Shown: positions 1 to 5,455 of the stretch, in pieces
Numbering within the stretch: position 1 is the first letter of the stretch
How the letters are laid out: each line of letters begins with the position of its first letter
Assembly (NCBI GenBank): GCA_014728565.1
Contig: WJLK01000097.1
Location: forward strand, 1 to 6,540
Length of the DNA: 6,540 nt
Origin: Candidatus Pacearchaeota archaeon
GTDB taxonomy: Archaea; Nanobdellota; Nanobdellia; Pacearchaeales; GW2011-AR1
Reading direction: 5' to 3'
Program-made: the position numbers and the translations under genes
Notes under the pieces: generated by a model
What the model saw: only the letters and a program-made list of their open reading frames with translations
The model's database searches: none
What the model was told of the DNA's origin: nothing

Positions 1-23
1 TTAAGATAGAAAACCCCTTATTA

Positions 24-47
24 ATGGAATTAATAATCGGATTCCAT
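24..47. repeat. Small inverted repeat in the left leader
   Basis: ATGGAAT at 24-30 is matched by its reverse complement ATTCCAT at 41-47, with a 10-nt loop. A related GGAATTAG follows at 51-58. No gene is visible in 1-141. The palindrome could be the 3' end signal of a gene left of the window or a protein-binding site; the sequence does not decide. Confidence 0.35.
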
Positions 48-73
48 CTCGGAATTAGATTAGATTTCATTGT

Positions 74-109
74 GTTCACCTCCTCTTTACTTAGTTAAAT
101 GAGGTGAAC
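74..109. promoter_or_regulatory. Perfect 9-bp inverted repeat before the SIS gene promoter (operator candidate)
   Basis: GTTCACCTC at 74-82 and GAGGTGAAC at 101-109 are exact reverse complements separated by 18 nt. The right arm touches the CCTCC at 109-113 that directly precedes the TATA-like TTTAAAG at 114-120, where TFB would contact DNA. A dimeric or tetrameric regulator bound here would cover or flank the basal promoter, so an operator for the downstream gene is a reasonable inference. In a transcript it could also form a hairpin. Confidence 0.45.
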
Positions 110-113
110 CTCC

Positions 114-120
114 TTTAAAG
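114..120 (+). promoter_or_regulatory. TATA-like box of the SIS-domain gene
   Basis: TTTAAAG, preceded by CCTCC as a possible BRE, is centred 25 nt before the ATG at 142. At archaeal TATA-to-start spacing, transcription would begin at or next to the ATG, giving a leaderless mRNA. Confidence 0.5.
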
Positions 121-141
121 AATTATTTTTTAGACACGCTC

Positions 142-1149
142 ATGAAACCTCGTTTTGGGATTTATGATGTATTAAAAATATTAATGAATCAGATAAATCC
201 TTATAAATTTATTTTTTATAGAGAGTATATGATTGATTATGAGAGATATGCAAGGACTATTGATGATTGGTTTGAGATTTTGGATGATGCTGTTATTAAA
301 GCACTGAAGCTTTATTCTGACAGGGGATTACCCTCTCTTGATTTAGGGAATTATAGAAAGCCTCTTGGAGTCGGAAGTGGAAATGCTGCTCAGACAGTGA
401 AAATTATTTTAAGAGGAAAAGATTTTGTTCCTGCAACTGAATCAACTTATGAACAGAAATTAGATCTTATAGATGGGGTTGATGGAGTGATTTTAGTCTC
501 TGCATCTGGTGAAAAAAGTGCTCCTGGAATTGCAAGAGGTGTTCGTAGTAGAGGATTGGAAATTAGATTACTGACCTGTAATCCAGATGCTCCTGCCATG
601 GATATTGTGGGATCTGAAAATACTTTTGTTTTTCCAAAAAGACCAGAACCCTATGCTTATAATACTTCTACATATCTGGGAATGATTCTTGGAAAAACAG
701 GAGAGGATCCTGAGAGAATTTTAGATTATATAAAAAGGGTTGATCCTTTACTAGAAGAAATAGATTTTAGGATTGATGAACATCCTGCTTATGTTTTTTT
801 GATTCCAGGAAAATTTAGTATACTCGAGGAAATTTTGAGGACAAAATTCATAGAACTTTTTAGTGACAGATTTCCAAGAGATTTTTTCTCTCCTGAATAT
901 GCAGAAAAACATGCAATAGATATTGTTGAAAGAGATAAAGATACTTTATGGGTTGGTCTTGGATATGAGAATACTAGTATTGGAGATAGGAGATTGAATA
1001 TTCCTCTTCCAGAAGATGCAGATTATGGAACTGCAATGGCAGTCGGGTATTATCTGGTTGGAAAAATACAGAGGGCTAATGATCCCTGGTTTAGGGAAGG
1101 TTTAGTTGATTGGTGTAGTGATAAAGGTTATGCTCCATTAGTTGAATAG
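142..1149 (+). CDS. SIS-domain (phosphosugar-binding) protein, sugar isomerase-like
   Basis: This 335-residue soluble protein looks like the sugar isomerase (SIS) fold, which binds phosphorylated sugars in isomerases and related sensors. The first SIS-like unit carries GVGSGNAAQ at 76-84, then a hydrophobic strand and Ser-rich turn, ILVSASGEKSAPG, at 117-129, and a second strand, IRLLTCNPDAPA, at 141-152. A second half at about 214-275 has another strand and helix followed by EYAEKHAI at 252-259, a Glu/His pair placed like the sugar-contacting region of two-domain SIS enzymes. There is no signal peptide or membrane segment. The ATG is chosen because a TATA-like box lies 25 nt upstream; no ribosome-binding site is seen. 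The reaction and substrate cannot be read: glucose/mannose-6-phosphate isomerase or aminosugar isomerase-like activity are both possible. Fold fairly sure, function not. Confidence 0.7.
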   Translation: MKPRFGIYDVLKILMNQINPYKFIFYREYMIDYERYARTIDDWFEILDDAVIKALKLYSDRGLPSLDLGNYRKPLGVGSGNAAQTVKIILRGKDFVPATESTYEQKLDLIDGVDGVILVSASGEKSAPGIARGVRSRGLEIRLLTCNPDAPAMDIVGSENTFVFPKRPEPYAYNTSTYLGMILGKTGEDPERILDYIKRVDPLLEEIDFRIDEHPAYVFLIPGKFSILEEILRTKFIELFSDRFPRDFFSPEYAEKHAIDIVERDKDTLWVGLGYENTSIGDRRLNIPLPEDADYGTAMAVGYYLVGKIQRANDPWFREGLVDWCSDKGYAPLVE

Positions 1150-1237
1150 ATTTAAAGAGGGCCAGAAGTCAAGAAAGACATTAGTCAGACTAAAAGGTAG
1201 TAAAGATATAGGAAAAGAGGTTATTCTCTGAGGTTTT

Positions 1238-1254
1238 CTAAGAATACATCTTAG
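1238..1254. promoter_or_regulatory. Inverted repeat in the spacer before the permease gene
   Basis: CTAAGA at 1238-1243 and TCTTAG at 1249-1254 are exact reverse complements around a 5-nt loop, ending about 20 nt before the TATA-like box of the permease gene. It may be an operator or a small hairpin at the end of the SIS transcript. The rest of the spacer 1150-1305 is purine-rich, without a credible gene. Confidence 0.3.
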
Positions 1255-1275
1255 TAGTAAAATAAGAGAAGATAG

Positions 1276-1284
1276 TTTTTTAAT
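1276..1284 (+). promoter_or_regulatory. TATA-like box of the TauE/SafE permease gene
   Basis: TTTTTTAAT is centred about 26 nt before the ATG at 1306, the same spacing as for other genes in the window, again implying a leaderless transcript. Confidence 0.45.
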
Positions 1285-1305
1285 CTAGTTTTTTATTATT
1301 ATCTT

Positions 1306-2064
1306 ATGTTTGAAGCAATAATCTTGTTAATTGCAGGGATTGGTGCTGGCATTGTAACTGGATTGGTGGGAGCAAGCGCTGTGGTGTTTTCTGCACCGCT
1401 CCTCATAATGTTTTTAGGTTATTCTCCTTATTCTGCTATTGCATTTTCATTAGCAACAGATGTTGTTGCTTCAATTGTCGCCACCATTATCTACCATAGA
1501 AACAAAAACCTTAGACTAAAGGAATCTTTATTCTTGCTTTTATCTGCACTTATCGGAGTAGTTGCTGGAAGCTTCATATCATTAGGGATACCTTCCAAAA
1601 CCTTAGGTATTGCAACAGGAATAGGAATAGCATTAGCAGGTTTAGGTATTTATAAAAGAAAAACACAAAATAAGAGCAAAGAAGTAATCATTTTCCGGAA
1701 GAATAGGGGATTTTTTATTGTTCTTTTTGGTTTGATAATAGGATTAATCGCAGGAATATTCGGAGCAGGTGGAGGAATTATGATTCTACTTGTTTTAGTT
1801 TTGGTCTTAAATTATAAAACCCATCAGGCAATTGGCACATCGGTATTGTTAATGATTTTTATAGCATTATTTGGAGCAACTGCACATTTCATTAATATTG
1901 AATTTTCTCTATTAAATTTATTCATACTATCTTTTGGAGCTTTATTTGGCTCTTTATTTGCAGCGAGATATGCGAATAAAATAGATGAGAAAAAACTTAA
2001 TAGGATTGTGGGAGTAATAGTCATTGTAATTGGGCTTACTTCAACCATGAACCAACTGATTTAA
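1306..2064 (+). CDS. TauE/SafE family membrane permease (DUF81)
   Basis: This 252-residue integral membrane protein has about eight hydrophobic segments arranged as two related halves. Residues 11-60 (GIGAGIVTGLVGAS..., then LGYSPYSAIAFSLA) and 142-191 (GLIIGLIAGIFGAGGG..., then LNYKTHQAIGTSVL) repeat the family pattern: a Gly-rich G-x-x-x-G-x-x-G-A/G-x-x start, a hydrophobic stretch, then a polar A-I-A/G-x-S turn. A basic cytoplasmic linker at 116-135 joins the halves. The length is normal for TauE/SafE proteins, which move sulfite, sulfonates or other small anions across the membrane. The substrate cannot be inferred. The ATG is supported by a TATA-like box 26 nt upstream. A copy of the dispersed 3'-end element begins about 45 nt after the stop. 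Confidence 0.88.
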   Translation: MFEAIILLIAGIGAGIVTGLVGASAVVFSAPLLIMFLGYSPYSAIAFSLATDVVASIVATIIYHRNKNLRLKESLFLLLSALIGVVAGSFISLGIPSKTLGIATGIGIALAGLGIYKRKTQNKSKEVIIFRKNRGFFIVLFGLIIGLIAGIFGAGGGIMILLVLVLVLNYKTHQAIGTSVLLMIFIALFGATAHFINIEFSLLNLFILSFGALFGSLFAARYANKIDEKKLNRIVGVIVIVIGLTSTMNQLI

Positions 2065-2107
2065 TGCCCTTTTCATATAGAATTGATTGCTTCAAACTCC
2101 TCACCAA

Positions 2108-2180
2108 ATTTAAAGAAATAACTTAAGCTCCTCTTCAAGGGTTTAATTATTACTTTAAATCCCAATTTTTATGAAAAGAT
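2108..2180 (+). repeat. Dispersed 3'-end element, copy 1 (terminator-like)
   Basis: The core CTCCTCTTCAAGGGTTT lies at 2128-2144. GGGTTTAA at 2139-2146 can pair with TTAAA at 2155-2159 plus CCC at 2161-2163 (one bulged T), followed by TTTTT at 2166-2170. From 2132 to 2179 it matches copy 3 at 45 of 48 positions by my count. A left arm, ATTTAAAGAAAT then CTTAAG, loosely resembles that of copies 2 and 4. It follows the permease gene and runs up to the symporter promoter. Hairpin plus T-run suggests transcription termination or 3'-end formation; this is inferred. Confidence 0.7.
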
Positions 2181-2182
2181 AA

Positions 2183-2191
2183 TTTTTTAAG
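2183..2191 (+). promoter_or_regulatory. TATA-like box of the SSS transporter gene
   Basis: TTTTTTAAG is centred 27 nt before the ATG at 2214, directly after the right end of element copy 1. It implies a leaderless transcript separate from the permease gene. Confidence 0.45.
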
Positions 2192-2213
2192 TTTCTTAAT
2201 CTTAATATGTAAA

Positions 2214-3551
2214 ATGAATTTAGCAATATTCATAATTTACATTTTAGCAATACTCTCCATAGTTTATCTTTATAGAATAAAATCCAAACATAGATATGAT
2301 GAGTCAGAATATCTAGTCAGTAATAGAAAAATAGGTGTATGGGGTGTAGCATTTTCCTCTTTAGCTGCAACTATAACTGCAGCAGGCGTATTGTTCGCTT
2401 TTGGTGTTACCATACTATATGGAAAAGCCAGTTATGGGATACATATAGCTTATTTTTTCCAATTGGCAATCATGGCTTTATTCGCTCCTTTTCTTTACAA
2501 AGTATTAAAAAATTCAGAAGCTCCAACTCTTTCTAACTTTTTTAGAAAAAGGTTTGGAAAATATACTGAAAAATCATATGCTTTAATTTCAACTATTTTT
2601 ATGTTTGGCTTAGTAGTAGGAACCTTCAGTATTAATATACAGTTGCTTGAAACATTCTTGGGAATGGGAAAATATATGGCAACAATAATTTCTTTTGCAA
2701 TAGTTATTTTTTATTTATTCATAGGAGGTTTTAAAGCAGTTGTACAAACAGATAAATTACAATTCTTAGTTATGATTTTATTTTCAATATCTCTTGTATT
2801 TTTCATTCAAGACCCTGTTTCATTTACTAGTACTGTTGATATTCCAAATTGGTTTTCTGGAGCATTTTGGATTTTGTTTCCGGTATTTTTCTTCTCAAAC
2901 ATAGCTAATGTAGCAACATGGCAACCAATAATCGCTGCTAAGAATGAAAAAGTTGCGCAAAAAGGGTTAATTATATCCTCGTTTCTTAGCATGATATTTT
3001 TTATTCCGATAATCTGGGCTTCTTTTACATTTGCTAGAGAATTGACAAATGCAGACCCAAACACTGCATTATTTCAAGGAATGAATCTCGTATTTCCTGA
3101 AACAGTTATACCTTTTCTTTTCATAATGGTTTATGCAACAGCAATGTCTACCTTAGACACTTCTCTTTTCTATACTTCTACAAATACTGTAAGAAATTTA
3201 TTGCCTAAAAAACTTAAATTTTCTATTAAAGATGTTTCATTGATAAAAATATTTTTATTTGTTTTCTCATTACTAGCAATAGCACTTTCTTTTTTTGTAC
3301 CTGGATTTGTAACTTTAATACTATCACTCTTCCCAATGATTGGAATAACTGCCTTTCCCCTATTCCTAGGTTTATTTACTAGAATTCCGGATAAATACAC
3401 AACATTTTCAATGCTAACAGGTCTTTTAGTTTTTATATACTTACTAATCTCTCCTCCAGAAAATTATTTATGGAATGTGGCTCCAGCATTAGTAACAGGA
3501 GTAATCATGATTCTTTATTTGCCATATAAAATTATTAGGGATTTAAACTAA
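2214..3551 (+). CDS. Sodium:solute symporter (SSS/SLC5) family transporter
   Basis: This 445-residue polytopic membrane protein has roughly 12-13 hydrophobic segments and no soluble domain. Family marks are clear: the YLVSNRKIGVWGVAFSSLAA segment at 33-52 after TM1, the signature IGGFKAVVQTDKLQF at 170-184, the conserved WQPIIAAKNEKVAQKG at 236-251, and ATAMSTLDTSL at 308-318. In the last of these, S312-T313 align with the Ser/Thr pair that forms the Na2 sodium site in PutP and vSGLT, so sodium-coupled uptake is likely. The protein is somewhat shorter than the common 480-550 residues, mostly by lacking extra C-terminal helices. The substrate (sugar, amino acid, carboxylate, other) cannot be told from the sequence. 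The last four residues, RDLN, and the stop are encoded inside the left arm of element copy 2. Confidence 0.9.
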   Translation: MNLAIFIIYILAILSIVYLYRIKSKHRYDESEYLVSNRKIGVWGVAFSSLAATITAAGVLFAFGVTILYGKASYGIHIAYFFQLAIMALFAPFLYKVLKNSEAPTLSNFFRKRFGKYTEKSYALISTIFMFGLVVGTFSINIQLLETFLGMGKYMATIISFAIVIFYLFIGGFKAVVQTDKLQFLVMILFSISLVFFIQDPVSFTSTVDIPNWFSGAFWILFPVFFFSNIANVATWQPIIAAKNEKVAQKGLIISSFLSMIFFIPIIWASFTFARELTNADPNTALFQGMNLVFPETVIPFLFIMVYATAMSTLDTSLFYTSTNTVRNLLPKKLKFSIKDVSLIKIFLFVFSLLAIALSFFVPGFVTLILSLFPMIGITAFPLFLGLFTRIPDKYTTFSMLTGLLVFIYLLISPPENYLWNVAPALVTGVIMILYLPYKIIRDLN

Positions 3552-3608
3552 ATCTTAACTCCTCTTCAAGGGTTTAATTTTCATTAAAACTCCTAAAATT
3601 ATTTAAGC
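3534..3608 (+). repeat. Dispersed 3'-end element, copy 2, overlapping the symporter stop codon
   Basis: The 25 nt at 3534-3558 are identical to 5090-5114 of copy 4, and with the following core CCTCTTCAAGGGTTT the two agree at 40 of 42 positions. The left arm contains a perfect hairpin, GATTTA-AAC-TAAATC (3540-3554), which spans the symporter stop codon at 3549-3551. GGGTTTAA at 3570-3577 can pair with TTAAA at 3584-3588 and TCC further on. The right tail ends in the ATTATTTAAG that serves as TATA box for the HIT gene. Confidence 0.7.
3598..3607 (+). promoter_or_regulatory. TATA-like box of the HIT gene
   Basis: ATTATTTAAG is centred about 26 nt before the ATG at 3629. It lies at the right border of element copy 2, so end and start signals of neighbouring genes are packed within 77 nt. 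Confidence 0.45.
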
Positions 3609-3628
3609 TGAAATTTCTTCAATAAAAT

Positions 3629-4039
3629 ATGGAAGATTGTATATTTTGTAAAATTGTGAAAAACGAAGCTAAGTCTTGGAAGGTCTACGAAGATGAAAAA
3701 GTGCTAGCTTTTTTTGATGCCAGTCCAGTAAATGAATATCATACATTAGTTATTCCAAAAAAACATTACACAAATATTTTAGATATTCCGGAAGATGAAT
3801 TAAAAAATGTTATTTTAACTGCTAGAAAAATTGCAAAAGATTATGAAGAAAAACTAAATCTAAAGAATTTCCAAATCATCATTAGTAATGGAGAAGCAGC
3901 TCAGCAAGATGTCTTTCATTTTCATCTACATATAATTCCAAGACATAGAGGGGATGGACAAGATATATCCTTTAATTTTCATCCAGAATATAAAGAGAAA
4001 TTTGATGTTCTACTAAAAGAGTACAAAGACAAAAGCTAG
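3629..4039 (+). CDS. HIT family protein (Hint/Fhit-like nucleotide hydrolase or transferase)
   Basis: This 136-residue cytoplasmic protein is a complete histidine-triad protein. It starts MEDCIFCKIV, the usual N-terminus, with a Cys-x-x-Cys (C4, C7) that with a mid-protein His (H46) and the first triad His commonly binds zinc. DEKVLAFFDASPVNEYHTLVIPKKH spans 22-46, and the catalytic HFHLHIIPR triad lies at 97-105; H99, the middle His, matches the nucleophile of Hint. The family hydrolyses AMP-lysine, AMP-NH2, dinucleoside polyphosphates or related phosphoramidates through a nucleotidyl-His intermediate; which of these applies is not readable. The length is typical. No ribosome-binding site is seen; the TATA-like box about 26 nt upstream supports the ATG. 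Element copy 3 follows the stop by about 30 nt. Confidence 0.93.
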   Translation: MEDCIFCKIVKNEAKSWKVYEDEKVLAFFDASPVNEYHTLVIPKKHYTNILDIPEDELKNVILTARKIAKDYEEKLNLKNFQIIISNGEAAQQDVFHFHLHIIPRHRGDGQDISFNFHPEYKEKFDVLLKEYKDKS

Positions 4040-4066
4040 TTATAGGAGTTTCAACAGAATTCAGAA

Positions 4067-4116
4067 CTTCTTCAAGGGTTTAATAAATACTTTAAATCCC
4101 GATTTTTATGAAAAGA
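4067..4116 (+). repeat. Dispersed 3'-end element, copy 3, between convergent genes
   Basis: Core CTTCTTCAAGGGTTTAAT. The GGGTTTAA at 4076-4083 can pair with TTAAA at 4092-4096 and CCC at 4098-4100, leaving the same bulged T as copy 1, and TTTTT follows at 4103-4107. Two of its three differences from copy 1 lie in the hairpin loop, and the stem is unchanged. It lies between the stop codons of the HIT gene (+) and the RAM-domain gene (-), where it cannot be a promoter for either. On the minus strand it begins with a T-rich stretch, so it may end both transcripts. Confidence 0.7.
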
Positions 4117-4127
4117 AAATTCTACTG

Positions 4128-4388
4128 TTATTTAATGCTCTTAGCAACAAGAGTTCCCCATCCACGTTCTATATGTTTTGCGATTCCCCAAGCTACATGG
4201 TAGTAATCATCCATAGAATCAACCTCAAATCTAACCATTAAATCCCATTCCCCAGTTATTATGTTCACTTCTTTTATTTCTTTAAACTTCTTTGTTAATT
4301 CCTTAGCCTGTGTTTCAGGGTCCTTTTTTGACAGATTTGAACCAAGCTTTATTCGTCCAACAATGTATGCAGTTATCTTTTCTTTCAT
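4128..4388 (-). CDS. Stand-alone Lrp/AsnC ligand-binding (RAM) domain protein
   Basis: This 86-residue protein corresponds to the C-terminal effector domain of Lrp/AsnC regulators. An opening strand, KITAYIVGRIK (4-14), is followed by a helix (about 25-39), then the hallmark VNIITGEWDLMVRFEVDSMDDYY at 41-63, a helix, and a last strand, GTLVAKSIK (78-86). The helix-turn-helix half (about 60 residues) of full-length regulators is absent, and the upstream DNA is too short (33 nt to the next gene) to hold it. Stand-alone RAM proteins form dimers or octamers that bind amino acids or other small metabolites and may modulate full-length Lrp proteins; which ligand is unknown. It is transcribed away from the 226-residue orphan. 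The start is supported by a minus-strand TATA-like box about 27 nt upstream. Confidence 0.82.
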   Translation of the reverse strand: MKEKITAYIVGRIKLGSNLSKKDPETQAKELTKKFKEIKEVNIITGEWDLMVRFEVDSMDDYYHVAWGIAKHIERGWGTLVAKSIK

Positions 4389-4392
4389 AAAC

Positions 4393-4401
4393 TTTTAATA
4401 G
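4393..4401 (+). promoter_or_regulatory. TATA-like box of the 226-residue orphan gene
   Basis: TTTTAATAG is centred about 25 nt before the ATG at 4422 and begins only 5 nt outside the start codon of the divergent RAM-domain gene. Confidence 0.4.
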
Positions 4402-4410
4402 ATTTATTAC

Positions 4411-4419
4411 TTTAAAAAT
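4411..4419 (-). promoter_or_regulatory. TATA-like box of the RAM-domain gene
   Basis: On the minus strand this reads ATTTTTAAA, centred about 27 nt before the start codon at 4388. It ends 2 nt short of the start codon of the divergent orphan gene, so each gene's box sits at the other's transcription start. Confidence 0.45.
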
Positions 4420-4421
4420 TT

Positions 4422-5102
4422 ATGTTAAAGTATATTGATAATCACTTAATTGATTTTGTAGATGAATGGGGAGATAAAGTCTATCATCAGATAGACAATA
4501 CAAAAATATTTGACTTGACTAGGATTTTATCCAAAACTAAGAAGTCTAAATTAATTCTAGATTCAATCTCAAAGGGAAAAAGAGCATATGTTGTAGGTTT
4601 CAAAAATTGTAAGGGCATGATATTAAAATGGATATATGATGATAAAGGCAGAATGATTAAAAAACAGGGAAGAGGCGTAGTAGATATAAACTCATCAGTT
4701 ATAACCATGAGCATCATAGATATTAATGTTCCATTCATCACATCTGACGAAGTTCTACTTGTTAAACATCATAGAGATAGGCCCTATAACTTCGAAAAAA
4801 ATCTTATGGAAAAAGCTATGCAGGAATCAGGATTTAACCATGAAAAAGATATAATTTTTATTTTTTTACTAAACCCCTCTGAATCGAAAAAAATAATAAA
4901 TAGATTCTTAGATGATTTTAAGCATTTAATAACAAGGGAATATTGCAGGGCTAAAGGAATACTTACAATAAAAGACCCCAAATGGAAAAAATATCATGCA
5001 TCTGATGAGGTAACTAAATATACCAATCATTTTTTCTTTCAAGGAATTAGACTGGAATATACAAAGAGAGAAACTTTTAAACATAGGAAATTAGGGATTT
5101 AA
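4422..5102 (+). CDS. Hypothetical protein, 226 residues, unrecognised
   Basis: I do not recognise this family. The protein is Lys- and Ile-rich, soluble, without signal peptide or membrane helix. It appears to alternate helices (about 27-50, 125-137, 153-170) with short strands: RAYVVGF at 54-60, SSVITMSIIDINVPFI at 91-106, VLLVKHH at 111-117 and DIIFIFLLN at 143-151. An EVLLVKHHRDRPYNFEKNL stretch at 110-128 and the C-terminal FFFQGIRLEYTKRE at 204-217 look like possible functional or structural cores, but no catalytic motif is clear. It is divergent from a stand-alone RAM domain across 33 nt, hinting at shared control. The last residues, LGI, and the stop codon come from the left arm of element copy 4. 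Coding potential is well supported by length and promoter. Confidence 0.8.
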   Translation: MLKYIDNHLIDFVDEWGDKVYHQIDNTKIFDLTRILSKTKKSKLILDSISKGKRAYVVGFKNCKGMILKWIYDDKGRMIKKQGRGVVDINSSVITMSIIDINVPFITSDEVLLVKHHRDRPYNFEKNLMEKAMQESGFNHEKDIIFIFLLNPSESKKIINRFLDDFKHLITREYCRAKGILTIKDPKWKKYHASDEVTKYTNHFFFQGIRLEYTKRETFKHRKLGI

Positions 5103-5155
5103 ACTAAATCTTAATCCCTCTTCAAGGGTTTTGAAAATTTTAAAATCCTCTATTT
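5090..5155 (+). repeat. Dispersed 3'-end element, copy 4, overlapping the orphan gene's stop codon
   Basis: The left arm 5090-5114 is identical to that of copy 2 and includes the GATTTA-AAC-TAAATC hairpin at 5096-5110 over the stop codon at 5100-5102. AGGGATT at 5093-5099 can alternatively pair with AATCCCT at 5113-5119. The core CCTCTTCAAGGGTTT follows. GGGTTTT at 5126-5132 can pair with AAAATCC at 5142-5148, then TATTTT. Loop sequence differs completely from copies 1 and 3 although a stem is retained, which hints at selection on structure. Confidence 0.65.
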
Positions 5156-5182
5156 TGTGAAATACTTAATATTGGAAAAAGA

Positions 5183-5191
5183 TTTATATGG
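5183..5191 (+). promoter_or_regulatory. TATA-like box of the 32-residue microprotein
   Basis: TTTATATGG is centred 24 nt before the ATG at 5210 and is one of the better TATA boxes of the window. It would yield a leaderless transcript that could run on into the tRNA gene. Confidence 0.5.
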
Positions 5192-5209
5192 CTAGTTTGT
5201 TATCTTTTT

Positions 5210-5308
5210 ATGAAGTTCGTAAAAAAAGGAATTGACTTTTACTATGAATATGCAAGATGGATTAGATTTACAATTATCTTTCTTATAGCATTATGGGTAA
5301 TTTTATAA
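5210..5308 (+). CDS. Putative 32-residue single-span membrane microprotein
   Basis: A short reading frame encodes MKFVKKGIDFYYEYARWIRF followed by TIIFLIALWVIL and a TAA stop. The first 20 residues are basic and aromatic (K2, K5, K6, R17, R20), and the last 12 are strongly hydrophobic and reach the C-terminus. This fits a small membrane-anchored protein with its N-terminus in the cytoplasm by the positive-inside rule, although the hydrophobic stretch is short unless WIRF is included. Support comes from a good TATA-like box 24 nt before the ATG, matching the leaderless pattern of neighbouring genes, and from the charge/hydrophobic layout. No family is recognised and chance cannot be excluded at this length. 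The stop codon lies within the TATA-like box of the tRNA gene 28 nt downstream. Confidence 0.5.
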   Translation: MKFVKKGIDFYYEYARWIRFTIIFLIALWVIL

Positions 5309-5310
5309 AT
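5302..5310 (+). promoter_or_regulatory. TATA-like box of the tRNA-Gln gene
   Basis: TTTATAAAT is centred 31 nt before the first base of the tRNA, a usual distance for an archaeal tRNA promoter. It overlaps the last codon and stop of the upstream microprotein frame. Confidence 0.55.
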
Positions 5311-5336
5311 TAATAATTCTTGCAAAATCTGTGTTT

Positions 5337-5409
5337 AGCCCCGTAGTACAGTGGTCAAGTATCTTCGGTTCTGGTCCGGAGGACCCAGGTTCGAATCCTG
5401 GCGGGGCTA
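5337..5409 (+). tRNA. tRNA-Gln, anticodon CTG
   Basis: A full cloverleaf can be drawn. The acceptor AGCCCCG (5337-5343) pairs with CGGGGCT (5402-5408), then discriminator A. The D stem is GTAC/GTAT. The anticodon stem TTCGG/CCGGA encloses loop TTCTGGT, whose positions 34-36 are CTG and read CAG (Gln). The variable loop is short, and the T arm is CCAGG-TTCGAAT-CCTGG. There is no intron and CCA is not encoded, so it must be added by the CCA-adding enzyme. The A1-U72 first pair is the form typical of archaeal tRNA-Gln, which in most archaea is charged with Glu and then amidated by GatDE; that pathway is known for archaea and not shown here. Confidence 0.96.
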
Positions 5410-5455
5410 TAAGATTTTAGGATTTGAATCTAGAAGGTTCGATGAGTATTTTTAC

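Noticed and set aside
1824..2048. Minus-strand reading frame opposite the permease gene
   Set aside because: Antisense shadow of a clear membrane protein gene; no family features or promoter.
142..3551. SIS protein, TauE/SafE permease and SSS symporter as a sulfosugar uptake, isomerisation and sulfonate export set
   Set aside because: The three families do occur together in some sulfoquinovose pathways, but here each gene has its own promoter, no further pathway enzyme is present, and no substrate can be read from the sequences.
3598..3607. The dispersed element as a promoter module for the downstream gene
   Set aside because: Copies 1 and 2 do border TATA-like boxes, but copy 3 lies between convergent genes and copy 4 ends well before the next TATA box, so a promoter role does not explain all copies.
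2128..5155. CRISPR array
   Set aside because: The four repeats are about 500 to 1,400 nt apart with genes between them, not regularly spaced short spacers.
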